The notes under the pieces were generated by a model. That model saw only the letters and a program-made list of their open reading frames with translations, did not search any database and had not been told where the DNA came from. Positions 20,860 to 30,724 of a stretch of 64,000 nt of DNA are shown here, in pieces (the stretch's first letter is position 1; every line of letters starts with the position of its first letter). This stretch comes from Phascolarctos cinereus. Taxonomy: Eukaryota; Chordata; Mammalia; Diprotodontia; Phascolarctidae. The stretch lies in NCBI RefSeq assembly GCF_002099425.1, contig NW_018344001.1, forward strand, positions 4,267,001 to 4,331,000, in the 5' to 3' direction. A program made the translations under genes and the position numbers.

Positions 20860-20930
20860 TTTCTGATGAGCTCCTTGAGAGGAAGGATTGTTGAGATTTT
20901 GTCTTTGTTCAGTACCTAGTACAGTGTGTG
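20860..20930 (+). mobile_element. L2 LINE 3' end
   Basis: GATGAGCTCCTTGAGAGGAA, GATTTTGTCTTTGTTCAGTA, CCTAGTACAGTG: terminal L2 series running straight into a TG repeat. Confidence 0.7.
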
Positions 20931-20956
20931 TGTGTGTGTGTGTATGTGTGTGGTGT
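20926..20956 (+). repeat. (TG)n microsatellite
   Basis: Short TG repeat grown at the end of the L2 piece. Confidence 0.95.
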
Positions 20957-21104
20957 GTGAAATCTCATTTGATGCCTCTAACAAGGGTAATAGATAGTAA
21001 TATGATTTCCGTTTCGCTGTTGCCATGTGGAATTAGTGGATTTAATAGGGAGCAGCAGAGCACAGCTTCCTAATGAATATCATCACTGTTCTTCTTTTGT
21101 TCCT

Positions 21105-21185
21105 GGCAGAATGTTTGGTATGTTTCAGTCACTCGGTAGAAAGATAATGCAAGGCAGCTCCTGCCCTCAAAGAGTTTCCATTCCA
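21105..21185 (-). mobile_element. L2 LINE 3' fragment, antisense
   Basis: GAAAGATAATGCAAGGCAGC followed by TCCTGCCCTCAAAGAGTTTC. Confidence 0.55.
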
Positions 21186-21254
21186 CCACCAGAGAAGACA
21201 ACATCTCTAGGAATGGTGGCTGGGAAAGAGGGCCAGGGAGCAACCAAGAACTTT

Positions 21255-21835
21255 TTAAGAACACTTTTATTTAAAGTTCTGAGTTCCAAATTCTATCCCT
21301 CCCCACTTCTTCTCCCCCTTCCTGAGAGAGTAAACAATGAGATACAGATTATACATGTGTAATTGTGTAAAACACTTCCATTTTAGTCATTTTGTACAAG
21401 AAGACTCAAATACAAGATGAAAGAAAGTGAAAATAGCCTACTTCAGTCTATATTCAGTCGGTATCAGTTCTCTCTCTGGAGGCAGACAGCATGCTTCATC
21501 ATCAGTCCTTTGGGATCATCTTGGATCAATATATTACTGAGAATAGCTAAAGTCATTGCTGTTACTGTGTATAACATTCTCCTGGTTCTGTTTGCTTCAC
21601 TATGCATCAGTTCCTGCAAGTCTTTCCAGGTTTTTCTGAGAACATCCTGCTTGCCATTTCTTACAGCACAATAATATTGCATTGCAGTCATATACCACTG
21701 CTTGCTTAGCCATTCCCCAGTTGCTGGCCATCCCTTTGATGTCCAGTTCTCAGCCACCACAAAAAGAACTGCCATCAATATTTCTGTACAAATAGCCGCC
21801 AAGGAATTGTGCGGGAAAAGCAGTCTCAAGACTAT
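21255..21835 (-). mobile_element. L1 LINE 3' part, antisense
   Basis: The minus-strand frame at 21,464-21,841 (125 codons) contains MQYYCAVRNGKQDVLRKTWK and RTRRMLYTVTAMTLAILSN, matching the C terminus of L1 ORF2 (human MEYYAAIKND region). The 3'UTR follows (GAATTTGGAACTCAG antisense at about 21,280). It is 5'-truncated, about 580 bp, and only part of ORF2 remains open. Ends lack a clear target duplication. Confidence 0.9.
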
Positions 21836-21909
21836 TATCACAGATATGTCTGCTCAGAGTACCGCTTGTATGTTGAGAGGGAGGGGCAATTGCACAGGTG
21901 ACGTTTAAC

Positions 21910-22135
21910 CTGAGAGGCATTGTGGCGCAGCGGGTGGAGGGCCAGCCTCAGAGCCTGGAAAAGCTGGGTTCAAATCCCACCTCTGAAACGTACTGACTCT
22001 GGGGCACTGGAGAAGCCCTTACCCCTGGGCTCCTCCTAAGATGTTAGATTACCAGCAGATCTGTATTGGTAGGGGGAGACTCTTCATCCGGGAGTTCTTC
22101 ACATCAGCAGGACCTATCTCTGATATGTAATCTAT
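21910..22135 (+). mobile_element. tRNA-headed SINE, type E
   Basis: GAGGCATTGTGGCGCAGCGG head, GGGTTCAAATCCCACCTCTG B-box area, then a distinct 3' part: GATCTGTATTGGTAGGGGGA, CATCCGGGAGTTCTTCAC. Two older relatives lie at 25,855 and 47,003. Confidence 0.85.
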
Positions 22136-22164
22136 ATAAGAGAGCAAATAATCTGCCATTACAA

Positions 22165-22410
22165 ATTGGTCTTCTCTATTCATAATAATCAAAGCTAGCA
22201 ATTATATAGTGTTTAAAGCTTTTCAAAGTACTTTACAAATGTCTCATTTGATCCTCCCAACAACCTGGAAGTAAATGCAATTATTATACTCTTATAGATG
22301 AGGAAACTGAATCAGAGGCTGAATGACTGGCCCAGACATTTGAACTCAGGTCTTTCTGCCTCCAGGTCTAATGTTCTAACCACTGAACCACCTAGCCTAG
22401 CAGTAAGTCA
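22165..22410 (-). mobile_element. CORE-SINE (type C), antisense
   Basis: AGTACTTTACAAATGTCTCA, TTTGATCCTCCCAACAACCT, GATGAGGAAACTGAATCAG, TTTGAACTCAGGTCTTTCTG, head CTGAACCACCTAGCC. Confidence 0.9.
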
Positions 22411-22414
22411 AAGC

Positions 22415-23415
22415 AAAGCCGGTAAGATGTTTAATTGTCAATAGCCAGGTAACAAGAAGTTCAAGTTACTCTGTGTACTTCAAGGTCATAAAGCTATATT
22501 TTTTATTTGTCTTTAATTCTGATAGTCCTTTCCTCCAATTTGCCAGAATTAGTGAAACTTTATTGCTTACATGCACATGTATATGCATCTGAAAATCTTT
22601 ATTGATGAGTAATGACTACCCAGCCACCCACGGACCAGATGGAAATTAATGGGGACCATTAAATAAGATACTGTTAGGTCCCTTCCAGCTTATAATCAGC
22701 AACAGTAGTTGTGGTTCAGCTAGTTACATAAACACGTAAGAGAAAAGGATGACTCATTGAAAACGGAGTTGTTGATGCATTAGGTGTTACCAGGACAGGC
22801 CAGAAAAGCGACCCTAAGCCATAGGTTTGGGGGATGTTGGTCTGTGTGCTGGGATAAAAGCATGGGGGTGGCCACTGAGTCATATGCCAGAATGTGTTGA
22901 TATTGACTTGAATGAGCAGCGATGATGGATTATGAGTGTCACTCCTGTGACCAGTATCAGCCACATCACACCAGGTCCCCAACTTCCTCCAATTTAGTTT
23001 TCTGGTCTATTTTGATGGATAAAGACAACTTTTGTTTAAGTTTAATTTTAGACCTGATTACGAGAAGAAAACCTTAGGGTTGGGTAAGTAAAAATGGAGA
23101 AGAAAAATGGTAAGAATAATCATTATGATATTATGATTCTTATTTTTATTTTTATTATCTCTGGCATCTTTCTAGAGCTTTACCATTCACAGAAATTGAT
23201 TGTGGAATGCTGAGGAAGGCACAGCTAGATAATAATTCATGTGAAAAAAATATTCCAGAGGGCTTCGACTGCCAGATAAATGAGGCAATGGTGTTTCCTG
23301 GCAGACTACAAAAGGCCAGTGTGATCCTAGGCTACAGAAAGTGCTGGAGGGTCCAAAAGTAATGAGGAGATGGTCCTTCTTTCTTCCATCCTGATCGGAC
23401 TCCATCTGGCATTTT
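22415..23415. other. No recognisable element
   Basis: No repeat clearly assignable. The 143-codon minus-strand frame at 23,187-23,618 overlaps the CR1/L3 fossil that follows and is not a gene. Confidence 0.4.
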
Positions 23416-23419
23416 TTTT

Positions 23420-23645
23420 TAATCTGGACACCATAGCTTAGGAAAGATAAGTGACAAACTGGAGTGTCTCTAGACAAAGATGACCAGTATGGCCTGGAGA
23501 TCATGCCATAAGAACAGCAGTTGAAGGAACTGGGGGCATTGAACTTGGAGAAGAGAAGACCTGGAAAGAGAAAGGAATGATGAAGAGCTATCTTCAAGCA
23601 TTTGTGAAGGGTGGTCACGTGGAAGAGGAGTTGTCATTACTCCAT
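23420..23645 (+). mobile_element. CR1/L3 LINE ORF2 C-terminal fragment
   Basis: GAAGGAACTGGGGGCATTGA, ACTTGGAGAAGAGAAGACCT, GAAGAGCTATCTTCAAGCAT, TTGTGAAGGGTGGTCACGTG. Corresponds to the coding stretch ELGxxxLEKRRLxxDMIAVFKYL of this LINE family. Confidence 0.75.
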
Positions 23646-23725
23646 ATAAATACTTGATAAAGCATCTATGGTATATGAGGCACCATGTAAGGGACTGGAC
23701 CTATAAAGAGCTCACCCTTAGTGTG
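23646..23725 (-). mobile_element. L2 LINE 3' fragment, antisense
   Basis: TATGAGGCACCATGTAAGGG followed by CCTATAAAGAGCTCACCC. Confidence 0.5.
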
Positions 23726-24062
23726 TGCCCACTCCATTGAGGAGATTCTGACTTGTTAATAATAAAAGATAAGTAGTGATGGGCCAAAATGAAGATCCAT
23801 GTAAGAGGCTCTATCAGAGGAGAGAAGGACCCTTTCAGTGATGGGGTCTCTGAAAGAGCTGGAACATGAGCCAAGTCTTGATGGGAAAAGGATATTGCCA
23901 TTTGAAAATAATAAGGAAGTGAGTTCCAAGAGTGAGAATGTCCCCAATAGATGGACAGAGGAAGGACATGAAGGGAATGGTGGAGGAGATAGGTGTAAGT
24001 TTGATATAAGGCAATATTTCTCATTTTCCTATTATCTAAAAGTAGACTTGTTACTTCCAAAG

Positions 24063-24640
24063 ATGGAGAAGTAGATATATGAGTAGTGGATTGAGCACTG
24101 ACCCCAGAGTCAGAGAGTTGTTCAGTTGTATCTGACCCTTCCTGACCTCATTTGGGGTTTCCGTGGCAGAGATACTGGACTTTTTTTTTTTTGTTATTTC
24201 CTTCTCCAGCTCATTTGATAGATGAGGAAATGGAAGCAAACATGGTGAAGTGATTTGCCCAGGGTTGCACAGCTAATAAGTGTCTGAGGCTAGTTTTGAA
24301 CTCAGGAGGATGTCTTCCTGACTTCAGACCCAGCACTGTGCTACCTACCTGTCCAGGAGTCAAGAAGATCTGAGTTGAAATTCTACCCCAGACACTAACT
24401 TATTAGTTGTGTAACCTTGGAAAGTAACCTGTGAAAACAATATATCTCATCAGGAGAGAGGACAGCAGGTAACAGAACATCTCTCAGCCTCAGTTTCCTC
24501 ATCTGCAAAGCAGGAATGATACTAGCATCCACCTCACAAGGTTGCTGTGAGGATCAAAGAAGATAACATGTGTAAGGCATTTTGCAAACTTTAAAGCACA
24601 ATATAAATGTGAGCTAGTAGTAGTGAGCAGTAGTAATTGC
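24063..24640 (+). mobile_element. CORE-SINE (type C) split by a younger SINE
   Basis: The left part (24,063-24,116) is a SINE head, GTAGTGGATTGAGCACTGAC, CCCAGAGTCAG. The right part (24,355-24,640) continues with GATCTGAGTTGAAATTCTAC, CAGTTTCCTCATCTGCAAAG, GAGGATCAAAGAAGATAACA and GCACAATATAAATGTGAGC. The break is exactly where the antisense SINE sits, so that SINE inserted later. Confidence 0.85.
24117..24354 (-). mobile_element. Long tRNA-headed SINE (type A), antisense, nested
   Basis: Plus strand reads TTGTTCAGTTGTATCTGACC, TTTGGGGTTTCCGTGGCAGA, GATGAGGAAATGGAAGCAAA, GCACAGCTAATAAGTGTCTG, ending GTGCTACCTACCTGTCC. Flanking AGAGTCAGAG and AGGAGTCAAG are a degraded target duplication. A T run (24,181-24,191) interrupts the element. 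Confidence 0.88.
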
Positions 24641-24653
24641 TGCTTCAGTCCTC

Positions 24654-25589
24654 AGAGAAAGAGAAAGAGGAGGGAGAGGAGGAGGAGAAGGAGGGAGAGG
24701 AGGAGGAGAAGGAGGGAGAAGAGAAAGAGGAGGAGGAGAAAGAGGAGGGAGAAGGAGGAGGAGAGGAGGGAGAGGAGGAGAAGAGAGGAGAGGAGAGGAG
24801 GGGGGAGAGGAAGGGAGGAGGGAGAAGAGAAGAGGAGGAGGAGAAGGAGGGAGAAGAGAAAGAGGAGGGAGAAGAGGAGGAGAAGGAGGGAGAGGAGGAG
24901 GAGAAGGAGGGAGAAGAGGAGGAGAAGGAGGGAGAGGAGGAGGAGAAGGAGGGAGAAGAGAAAGAGGAGGGAGAAGAGGAAGAGAAGGAGAGAGAGGAGG
25001 AGGAGAAGGAGGGAGAAGAGGAGGAGAAGGAGGGAGAAGAGAAAGAGGAGGGAGAAGAGAAAGAGGAGGGAGAAGAGGAGGAGAAGGAGAGAGAGGAGGA
25101 GGAGAAGGAGGGAGAAGAGGAGGAGAAGGAGGGAGAGGAGGAGGAGAAGGAGGGAGAAGAGGAGGAGAAGGAGGGAGAAGAGGAGGAGAAGGAGGGAGAA
25201 GAGAAAGAAGAGGGAGAAGAGGAGGAGAAGGAGAGAGAGGAGGAGGAGAAGGAGGGACAAGAGGAGGAGAAGGAGGGAGAAGAGAAAGAGGAGGGAGAAG
25301 AGGAGGAGAAGGAGAGAGAGGAGGAGGAAAAGGAGGGACAAGAGGAGGAGAAGGAGGGAGAAGAGAAAGAGGAGGGAGAAGAGGAGGAGAAGGAGAGAGA
25401 GGAGGAGGAGAAGGAGGGAGAAGAGGAGGAGAAGGAGGGAGAAGAGAAAGAGGAGGAGGAGAAGGAGGGAGAAGAGGAGGAGGAGGGAGGAGAGGAGAGG
25501 AAGAGGAGGGAAAAGGAGGAGGAGGGAGAAGAAGAGGAGAAGATAGAAGAAAAACAGGATGAGGAGAAAGAGGAAGGGAGGAGGAAGAG
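24654..25589 (+). repeat. Purine-only minisatellite (GGAGGAGAAGGAGGGAGAAGA type)
   Basis: About 936 bp with only three or four pyrimidines on the plus strand. The first 604 bases (24,654-25,257) have none, followed by C at 25,258 and 25,339. The sequence cycles through blocks such as GAGGAGGAGAAGGAGGGAGA with a loose period near 24-27 bases. It creates 300-codon frames (Glu/Lys/Gly on plus, Ser/Phe/Leu/Pro on minus) that are artefacts. Such mirror-like homopurine DNA can form triplex (H-DNA). Confidence 0.97.
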
Positions 25590-25732
25590 CTTCCCAATCA
25601 TTAGAGGCTTTCAACCGCAGCTGGAATAATCATTTATTGGACATTTTATATAGGAAATTTGTATTCAGGTAGAGGATGCACTAGGTGATCTCTGGTGATC
25701 CCTTCTAACTCTAAGATTCTATAATTTTCTAA
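25590..25732 (+). mobile_element. CR1/L3 LINE 3' terminal fragment
   Basis: CCCAATCATTAGAGGCTTTC, AACCGCAGCTGGAATAATCA, GAGGATGCACTAGGTGATCT, CCTTCTAACTCTAAGATTCT. Follows the order of the CR1/L3 3' end (TTGGAGGTCTTCAA, CTAGATGACCTC, AACTCTGAGATTCT). Confidence 0.7.
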
Positions 25733-25854
25733 AATCAGTTGAGTCTCACAACAATGCCATCAGGTCAAATATTATTATCCCCATTTTATAAATGAGCAAG
25801 TTGAAAATCATAAAAATTAGATGATTTGTGCAGGTCACACAGCCTATATAAAAG
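25733..25854 (-). mobile_element. MIR/CORE-SINE fragment, antisense
   Basis: AGTCTCACAACAATGCCATC, ATTATTATCCCCATTTTATA, GGTCACACAGCC. Confidence 0.7.
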
Positions 25855-26100
25855 GCAAGATTGCATAGTGGATAGAGAGAACTTACTTTGAAGTGACTGT
25901 GAACAAGTTACCTAGCTTTTGGGTACTCTAAGCAACTCTAAAATGACAACTTGGAGAGAAGGTGCCAGTGCACATTGGGTAGAGGGGAATTTCCTCATCT
26001 GGGAGTTCCCCTTACTGTGAAATCTCAGATCCCGTCCCTATTCTTCTCATATAACTTATAAGTGGCAGGGCTAGAAGCCAAGTCCATTGTTCTTTGCAGG
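25855..26100 (+). mobile_element. tRNA-headed SINE, type E
   Basis: GCAAGATTGCATAGTGG head, GGAGAGAAGGTGCCAGTGCA, CATTGGGTAGAGGGGAATTT, TCATCTGGGAGTTCCCCTTA. A central deletion removes the B-box region. Same 3' part as 21,910. Confidence 0.75.
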
Positions 26101-26374
26101 GTATCATGTTGCTTCTCTAATACAGGACGGAGGAGCTCATGGCCATTGGACCATCCAGTAGTGAAGGATGCAGGATGTTCTTGACTTGGGAATGACATAT
26201 GAAAAGCTACTCAGCCACTAAGGCCCCTTCATCTTGGCTGTTGAAATCGACACTACAATGGTAGTGGCTGCCTCAGATGGTCACTACCCCATCTCTCCAT
26301 CACCAGTACCTCGGGGACCATGACAACACACACTCTGCCACATTCCCTGGCATCCTGGCAGCCCTGATCTAAGG

Positions 26375-26424
<50 letters not shown>
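26375..26424 (+). repeat. (TC)n microsatellite
   Basis: About 50 bases of pure TC repeat. Confidence 0.97.
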
Positions 26425-26439
26425 AGGACAGAACTTTGG

Positions 26440-28740
26440 TAAAGAAACATAAAATATCTGAATGACAGAGTTCATCTTGTCCAACTCTATGCCTGAATGA
26501 GAGTCTCCTCCACCACATCCTCAACAATTGGTTATTTGGCCTTGGTTTGAAGACCTCCGAGAATGACAGATTCACAAACACACCCCACCCCACCCCCCTG
26601 CCCCAAGAGAGCCCATTCCTCTTTGGAATAGCTCTTATTATTAGGACCTTTTTTTCCTCATCAAGTCTTAATCCTCTTCTTTGCACCTTCTACACCTTCC
26701 ACTCATTCATCCCAGTTCTTCCCTCTAGGGCTAGACAGAACACATCTCACCTCTTTTCTAGACAACAACTCTTCAGACACTTAGAGGTAGTAATCAGCTT
26801 TCTCCATTTCCTCAACCAGATGACATGGACTTAAGGCTCTTTACCATCCTGATGAAGGGCCTTAAAGCATCCTTCCCTCCATTCTCTGGCTGCTCCCCAG
26901 CTTATCAATGGCCTTTCTAAAATGTGCCAGGAAATGAGCACAATAGTCCAGAGGTGATCTGAACAGTGCCGAGGATAGCAGGACTTTCAGCCCACCCACT
27001 TCTGGACACTGTATTTTGCTTAATGCAGTGGAAGATGGTGTTGGCCTTCTTGGCTCTCATGACCCACTGTTGACTCATCAAGAAGCTCAGTCTTTGCTTA
27101 CTATCTCTATTTATCTTGGGTATCAACCTTTATCACACTGTGTTCATCTCTTCCAGTTCAAGAATTATTCCCCTTAGCCACTAAAAAAGATGCAAAATTG
27201 AGAGTGGTACATCTCCACTTTGTCTCTATCATCATTCCCCCCAAATCAAATAGCAATCTTGTCTCTTCTTGAATCCTCCTCCTCTCCCCAATAGAGCTTT
27301 TAAAAGGTCTTTTGTCGGTTTGTTTTCCTTATCAATGCTCAATGACTTTAGTGAATTCTGGTCTTCAGAACCCTAACATAAGTTTTAAAAGACTATGTCC
27401 TGATTTTTGTATTTGTCCTACTCTTTCTTCTACCTTTTTAATGTGTCTTTTCAAAATCTAAGTGGCCTGGTGATTTTCCCATGTGTCTACTTTGATTTCT
27501 TTGGACGACATCCTTTTCCCTGCTAATTGGAATCACTTCCTTTTTGTATTTTCAGAATTTTGTTTTTGAGAGATTTCCATCCTTCCTGGGATAATGTCCC
27601 CAATAGAAACTTAAGCCACATGATCCTGCCCATATTTTCTCTCAGTTCTTTGAAATCAGCTCTCCCAAAACCAAGTGAGGAAATCTATGTCAAGCTTCCT
27701 TTCCCTCTCTTACAAATTTCTAACATGCTGAGGTCACTTTTTTTCTCATTTTTATCTCAGCAACTACTTCCTCCTTGCTGGTAAATATCAGGTCCAGAAT
27801 AGTGAGCTCCAACTATTCAAGGAGGAAATTATCACTAAGGAAAGTCAATAAATGATTCTCATCTCAACTTTTGACAGAGAGAGCTAGCAGATGTCCAGAT
27901 AATTTAAATCCTCCATCATGACCATAACATGCCTCCTGTCTAAATTTGTGATGTATTTCTCAAGCTTTCACCTAGTTCTTTTTGCCTAGGTGATCTGTTG
28001 GATGTGCCATGATAACACAATCATTCCTGTTTCCTCCATGACTGATCTTCATGATAATACTCTCCCCCATACTCCCCAAAGAACTATGGCTCCTGGATTT
28101 TCTCACATAGGCATTGTAGTTGTTGTTCAGTTGTGTCTGACTCTTCGTGACCCCATTTGGAGGTTTTCTTGGCAAAGATACTAGAGTGGTTGGCCATTTC
28201 CTTTTCCAGCTCATATTACAGATGAGGAACTTGAGGCAAACAGGGTTAAATGGCTTGCCCAGGGTCACATAGTTAGTAAGTGTCTGAGGTCACATTTGAA
28301 CTCAGGAAGATGTCTTCCTGATTCTAAGCACAGTGCCCTATCCACTGTACCACCTAGCTGCCCTCACATAGGTATAGCTATTTAGTATAAATGCTATTCT
28401 GCTCCTACTTTTTATCTATTCTGTTTCTTCCAAGTAGGATATCGCCTTCCAGAGTCATATTGTAGTCATGGCTTCCACCCACCATCACCCCCAATCTCTT
28501 AGGAATACCTATGAAGTTGAACTTACTTCTCTGTGCTAGAATCTCCAGTTCACTTTGCTTCTTGCTCCCACTTTGTGGATTTTTTTTTAACACTCCATGG
28601 GTTTTATTGATTATTCCTTCTTTGGATTTTTTCCCCTCCAATTACAAGATTGTCTCTTTGGCTCTTCTTCTTCTCATGTCTTGGCTATGCTGGGTTAGAC
28701 ATAGATTAGTGGCTATACATAGGTAATTTTCGCCTTCTTT
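26440..28740 (-). mobile_element. Large CR1/L3 LINE copy, antisense, with 3' end and endonuclease region
   Basis: On the plus strand the 3' portion comes first: TTGTCCAACTCTATGCCTGA, TTGGTTTGAAGACCTCCGAG, CAGCTTATCAATGGCCTTTC, CTGAACAGTGCCGAGGATAG, TGACCCACTGTTGACTCATC. The endonuclease portion is further right. The reverse complement near 27,890-27,930 reads VMMEDFNYLDIC, matching the apurinic-endonuclease motif (consensus like VMMGDFNYPDICW) of CR1-clade LINEs. Most of the reverse-transcriptase region between them is missing, so the copy is internally deleted. It has many stops, a type A SINE at 28,115-28,362, and is clearly old. Confidence 0.78.
28115..28362 (-). mobile_element. Long tRNA-headed SINE (type A), antisense, nested in CR1/L3
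   Basis: TTGTTGTTCAGTTGTGTCTG, CTTCGTGACCCCATTTGGAG, GATGAGGAACTTGAGGCAAA, GGTCACATAGTTAGTAAGTG, head CTGTACCACCTAGCTGCC. CTCACATAGG(C/T)AT flanks it at 28,102-28,114 and 28,363-28,375, a clear target duplication, so it entered the CR1/L3 after that LINE was already in place. Confidence 0.93.
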
Positions 28741-29367
28741 TTTAATTACTTTTTGTTCTGACTCAAATACATTTTCATTTTCAGTCAGCAAGTTGTTTGG
28801 GAATTTCTAACCCTAAGTCAGATAGTAATCAGGTACAAATAATTGTTCTCTACACCCTTAACACAGAGCGGAGAAGAAAAAGCAATCTTCCCGGGGCAGT
28901 CTGAATTACTGTTATTAGCTATAGTTGGGTGTGATTTGTCTCTGACTGAAAAGCCTTCAGCCAGTTTTTAACCTGGAGAAGTCACTACAAAGCACACCCT
29001 ATCAGATTAGCACTGAGAAAGCTAACAGGTGGCCAGTTAAGAGATAATGTTCAGAGGGTAGCGATAGGGGTCATTGCCCTTCAATGAGATCGATCAATAG
29101 ACCATAAGACCAGCAGAACTGATGAGAGAGCTATTGGCAGAGAATGGCAGAGATACCCAGCCATTGCCCGGTAGGCAAACGGTGCAGAAAACAGTTGTGT
29201 GATGATATAAGCAGAAGATATCAGTGGCCCTGTAACACCCAAAATACGAGTGGCCCCTATACATATTACCCTAGCTACATGTGCCCCCTTCACCAGTGCT
29301 CCTCATGTACGATTCTCATTCATGCTCGTTCTCCCTACTGATTATAAGCGCATATGTGGAGATTATG
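28741..29367. other. Unclassified sequence
   Basis: No family recognised. It appears continuous with 29,611-29,760 once the hAT insertion is set aside. No open frame of note. Confidence 0.4.
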
Positions 29368-29375
29368 CCCTAGAT

Positions 29376-29602
29376 CAATGGCGTCAAATTCAAATAGAAA
29401 TGGAGACCATTAATCACACATAACAGGCCCCATTATCTGCATATTGAGTTAGAAAACCACAAATAAAAATGGTCTATGTTTTATTATCTTTTTAAATCTT
29501 TCTTGTTAAATATTTCCCAATTACATTTTCATCTGATTTGGGCTGCATTCCGTAGTGTTGTGGGCTGCATGTGATCCATGGACTGCATGTTTGATACCTC
29601 TG
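29376..29602 (+). mobile_element. hAT-type non-autonomous DNA transposon (227 bp) with perfect target duplication
   Basis: Left end CAATGGCGTCAAATTCAAAT and right end (read inward) CAGAGGTATCAAACATGCAG are imperfect inverted repeats. CCCTAGAT is duplicated exactly at 29,368-29,375 and 29,603-29,610, the 8-bp duplication typical of hAT. The interior (AGAAAACCACAAATAAAAAT, GTTAAATATTTCCCAATTAC, GGGCTGCATGTGATCCATGG) has no coding capacity. It needed a transposase from elsewhere. Confidence 0.92.
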
Positions 29603-29689
29603 CCCTAGATTAATGGAGGAATGTTCTCTTGTTACTTTTCTTGTTATGGTTTTCATGAAATGCTTTGCTTTGAATGAGTTGTATCCTGT

Positions 29690-29745
29690 AACTAGGAAAA
29701 AAAAAAGTAAACTCATTGGTGGAGCCCTGTAAACTATGCTCGTGA
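29690..29745. repeat. Short unclassified shared segment (copy 1)
   Basis: An A run followed by GTAAACTCATTGGTGGAGCC and TGTAAACTATG. The segment at 33,170-33,225 shows the same pattern (A run, GAAACGCATTGGTGGAGGCT, TGTGAGCTATG). Probably part of a larger decayed repeat. Class unknown. Confidence 0.5.
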
Positions 29746-29760
29746 CTAGATGTGGACTCA

Positions 29761-30295
29761 TAGGATACTTTGAACCTGAAGTAACTAGAAAACTTACTGA
29801 CAGTGAGCCTAATTATCTTATGAATAAACTGGATTTCTTGACTTTGAAGTAGGCTGTCCCTAAGATGTTCAAATACGATATTAAGGAGATAAATTTCAAA
29901 TATGAAGGGATAGCAGTCTACTGTCCTCGATTTGGACCAGACCCAAGGCTATTATTCTCTGCCATAGATGAGTAGTAGCACTAGCTAACTCTGAGTTCAG
30001 TACATACGATCAGCCAGAAAAGACTGATGTGGATACTGGTGGTCTGTTCTCTAGGTCATGTGACTCCGAAGCTATAGTGATGCCTCTAGAATGGATGAAA
30101 CCCTGGGATACTCTGGAGGCTGGTCACCAACCAATGGGAGGACAGCTGAGAGTTTGGCTTTTCCACTAGAAGACTTCTCATCAGTGTATGTGAATGTTAT
30201 CCCATCAAGGCGATCCTCTTTGCCTCAGTTGTCCTTGTGTAACTAGTGGCAAAAGCAAGAGGGTGTTAGAGAGCTCCAAGATACAAACCAAGTAG
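29761..30295. other. No recognisable element
   Basis: No repeat or gene signature I can name. Confidence 0.4.
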
Positions 30296-30559
30296 TGTGA
30301 GGTTAGTTCTGCTGGTCCCACGGACTCTCCTGGGCAATGATCCTATTACCAGCTGTAGCACAGAGCGCTCTGGCCCTCACTGCTGGAAAGCCCGGGAGGT
30401 TAAATTGCCCTTCTCCCCCTCCACGGTTCTCAGGTATTCTCCAGGAGACTGGAGGCGTCCAAGCCCTCTGCAAATAGCTCCACCCCCCAGTAATGACCCT
30501 TCAAGTGGAGGGGTGCTTCCCTGTACCCCATTTCCATTTAGCTGCTAACAATCACATTA

Positions 30560-30720
30560 CCTTTTGTTTTGGTTTTTGTTCATTTTTTGGAGTCAACGGG
30601 ATTAAGTGAATTGCCCAGGGGCACACAGCTAACTAGTAAGTGTCTGAAGCCGGATTTGAATTTAGGTCCTCCTGACTCTAGGGCCGGTGCTCTATCCACT
30701 GCACCATGTAGCTGCTCCCC
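30560..30720 (-). mobile_element. Short A-tailed tRNA SINE (type B), antisense
   Basis: TTTTGTTTTGGTTTTTGTTC tail, CAACGGGATTAAGTGAATTG, GAAGCCGGATTTGAATTTAG, head CTGCACCATGTAGCTGC. CATTACCTTTT before and CGTTAGCTTTT after may be a degraded target duplication. It splits the unclassified repeat that continues at 30,725. Confidence 0.88.
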
Positions 30721-30724
30721 GCGT

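Noticed and set aside
23187-23618. 143-codon minus-strand frame
   Set aside because: Runs across an antisense CR1/L3 fragment and neighbouring unassigned sequence. Chance frame.
24614-25629. Five frames of 307-330 codons on both strands
   Set aside because: All are read-throughs of the homopurine minisatellite (Glu/Lys/Gly/Arg one way, Ser/Phe/Leu/Pro the other), with no domain and no codon pattern.
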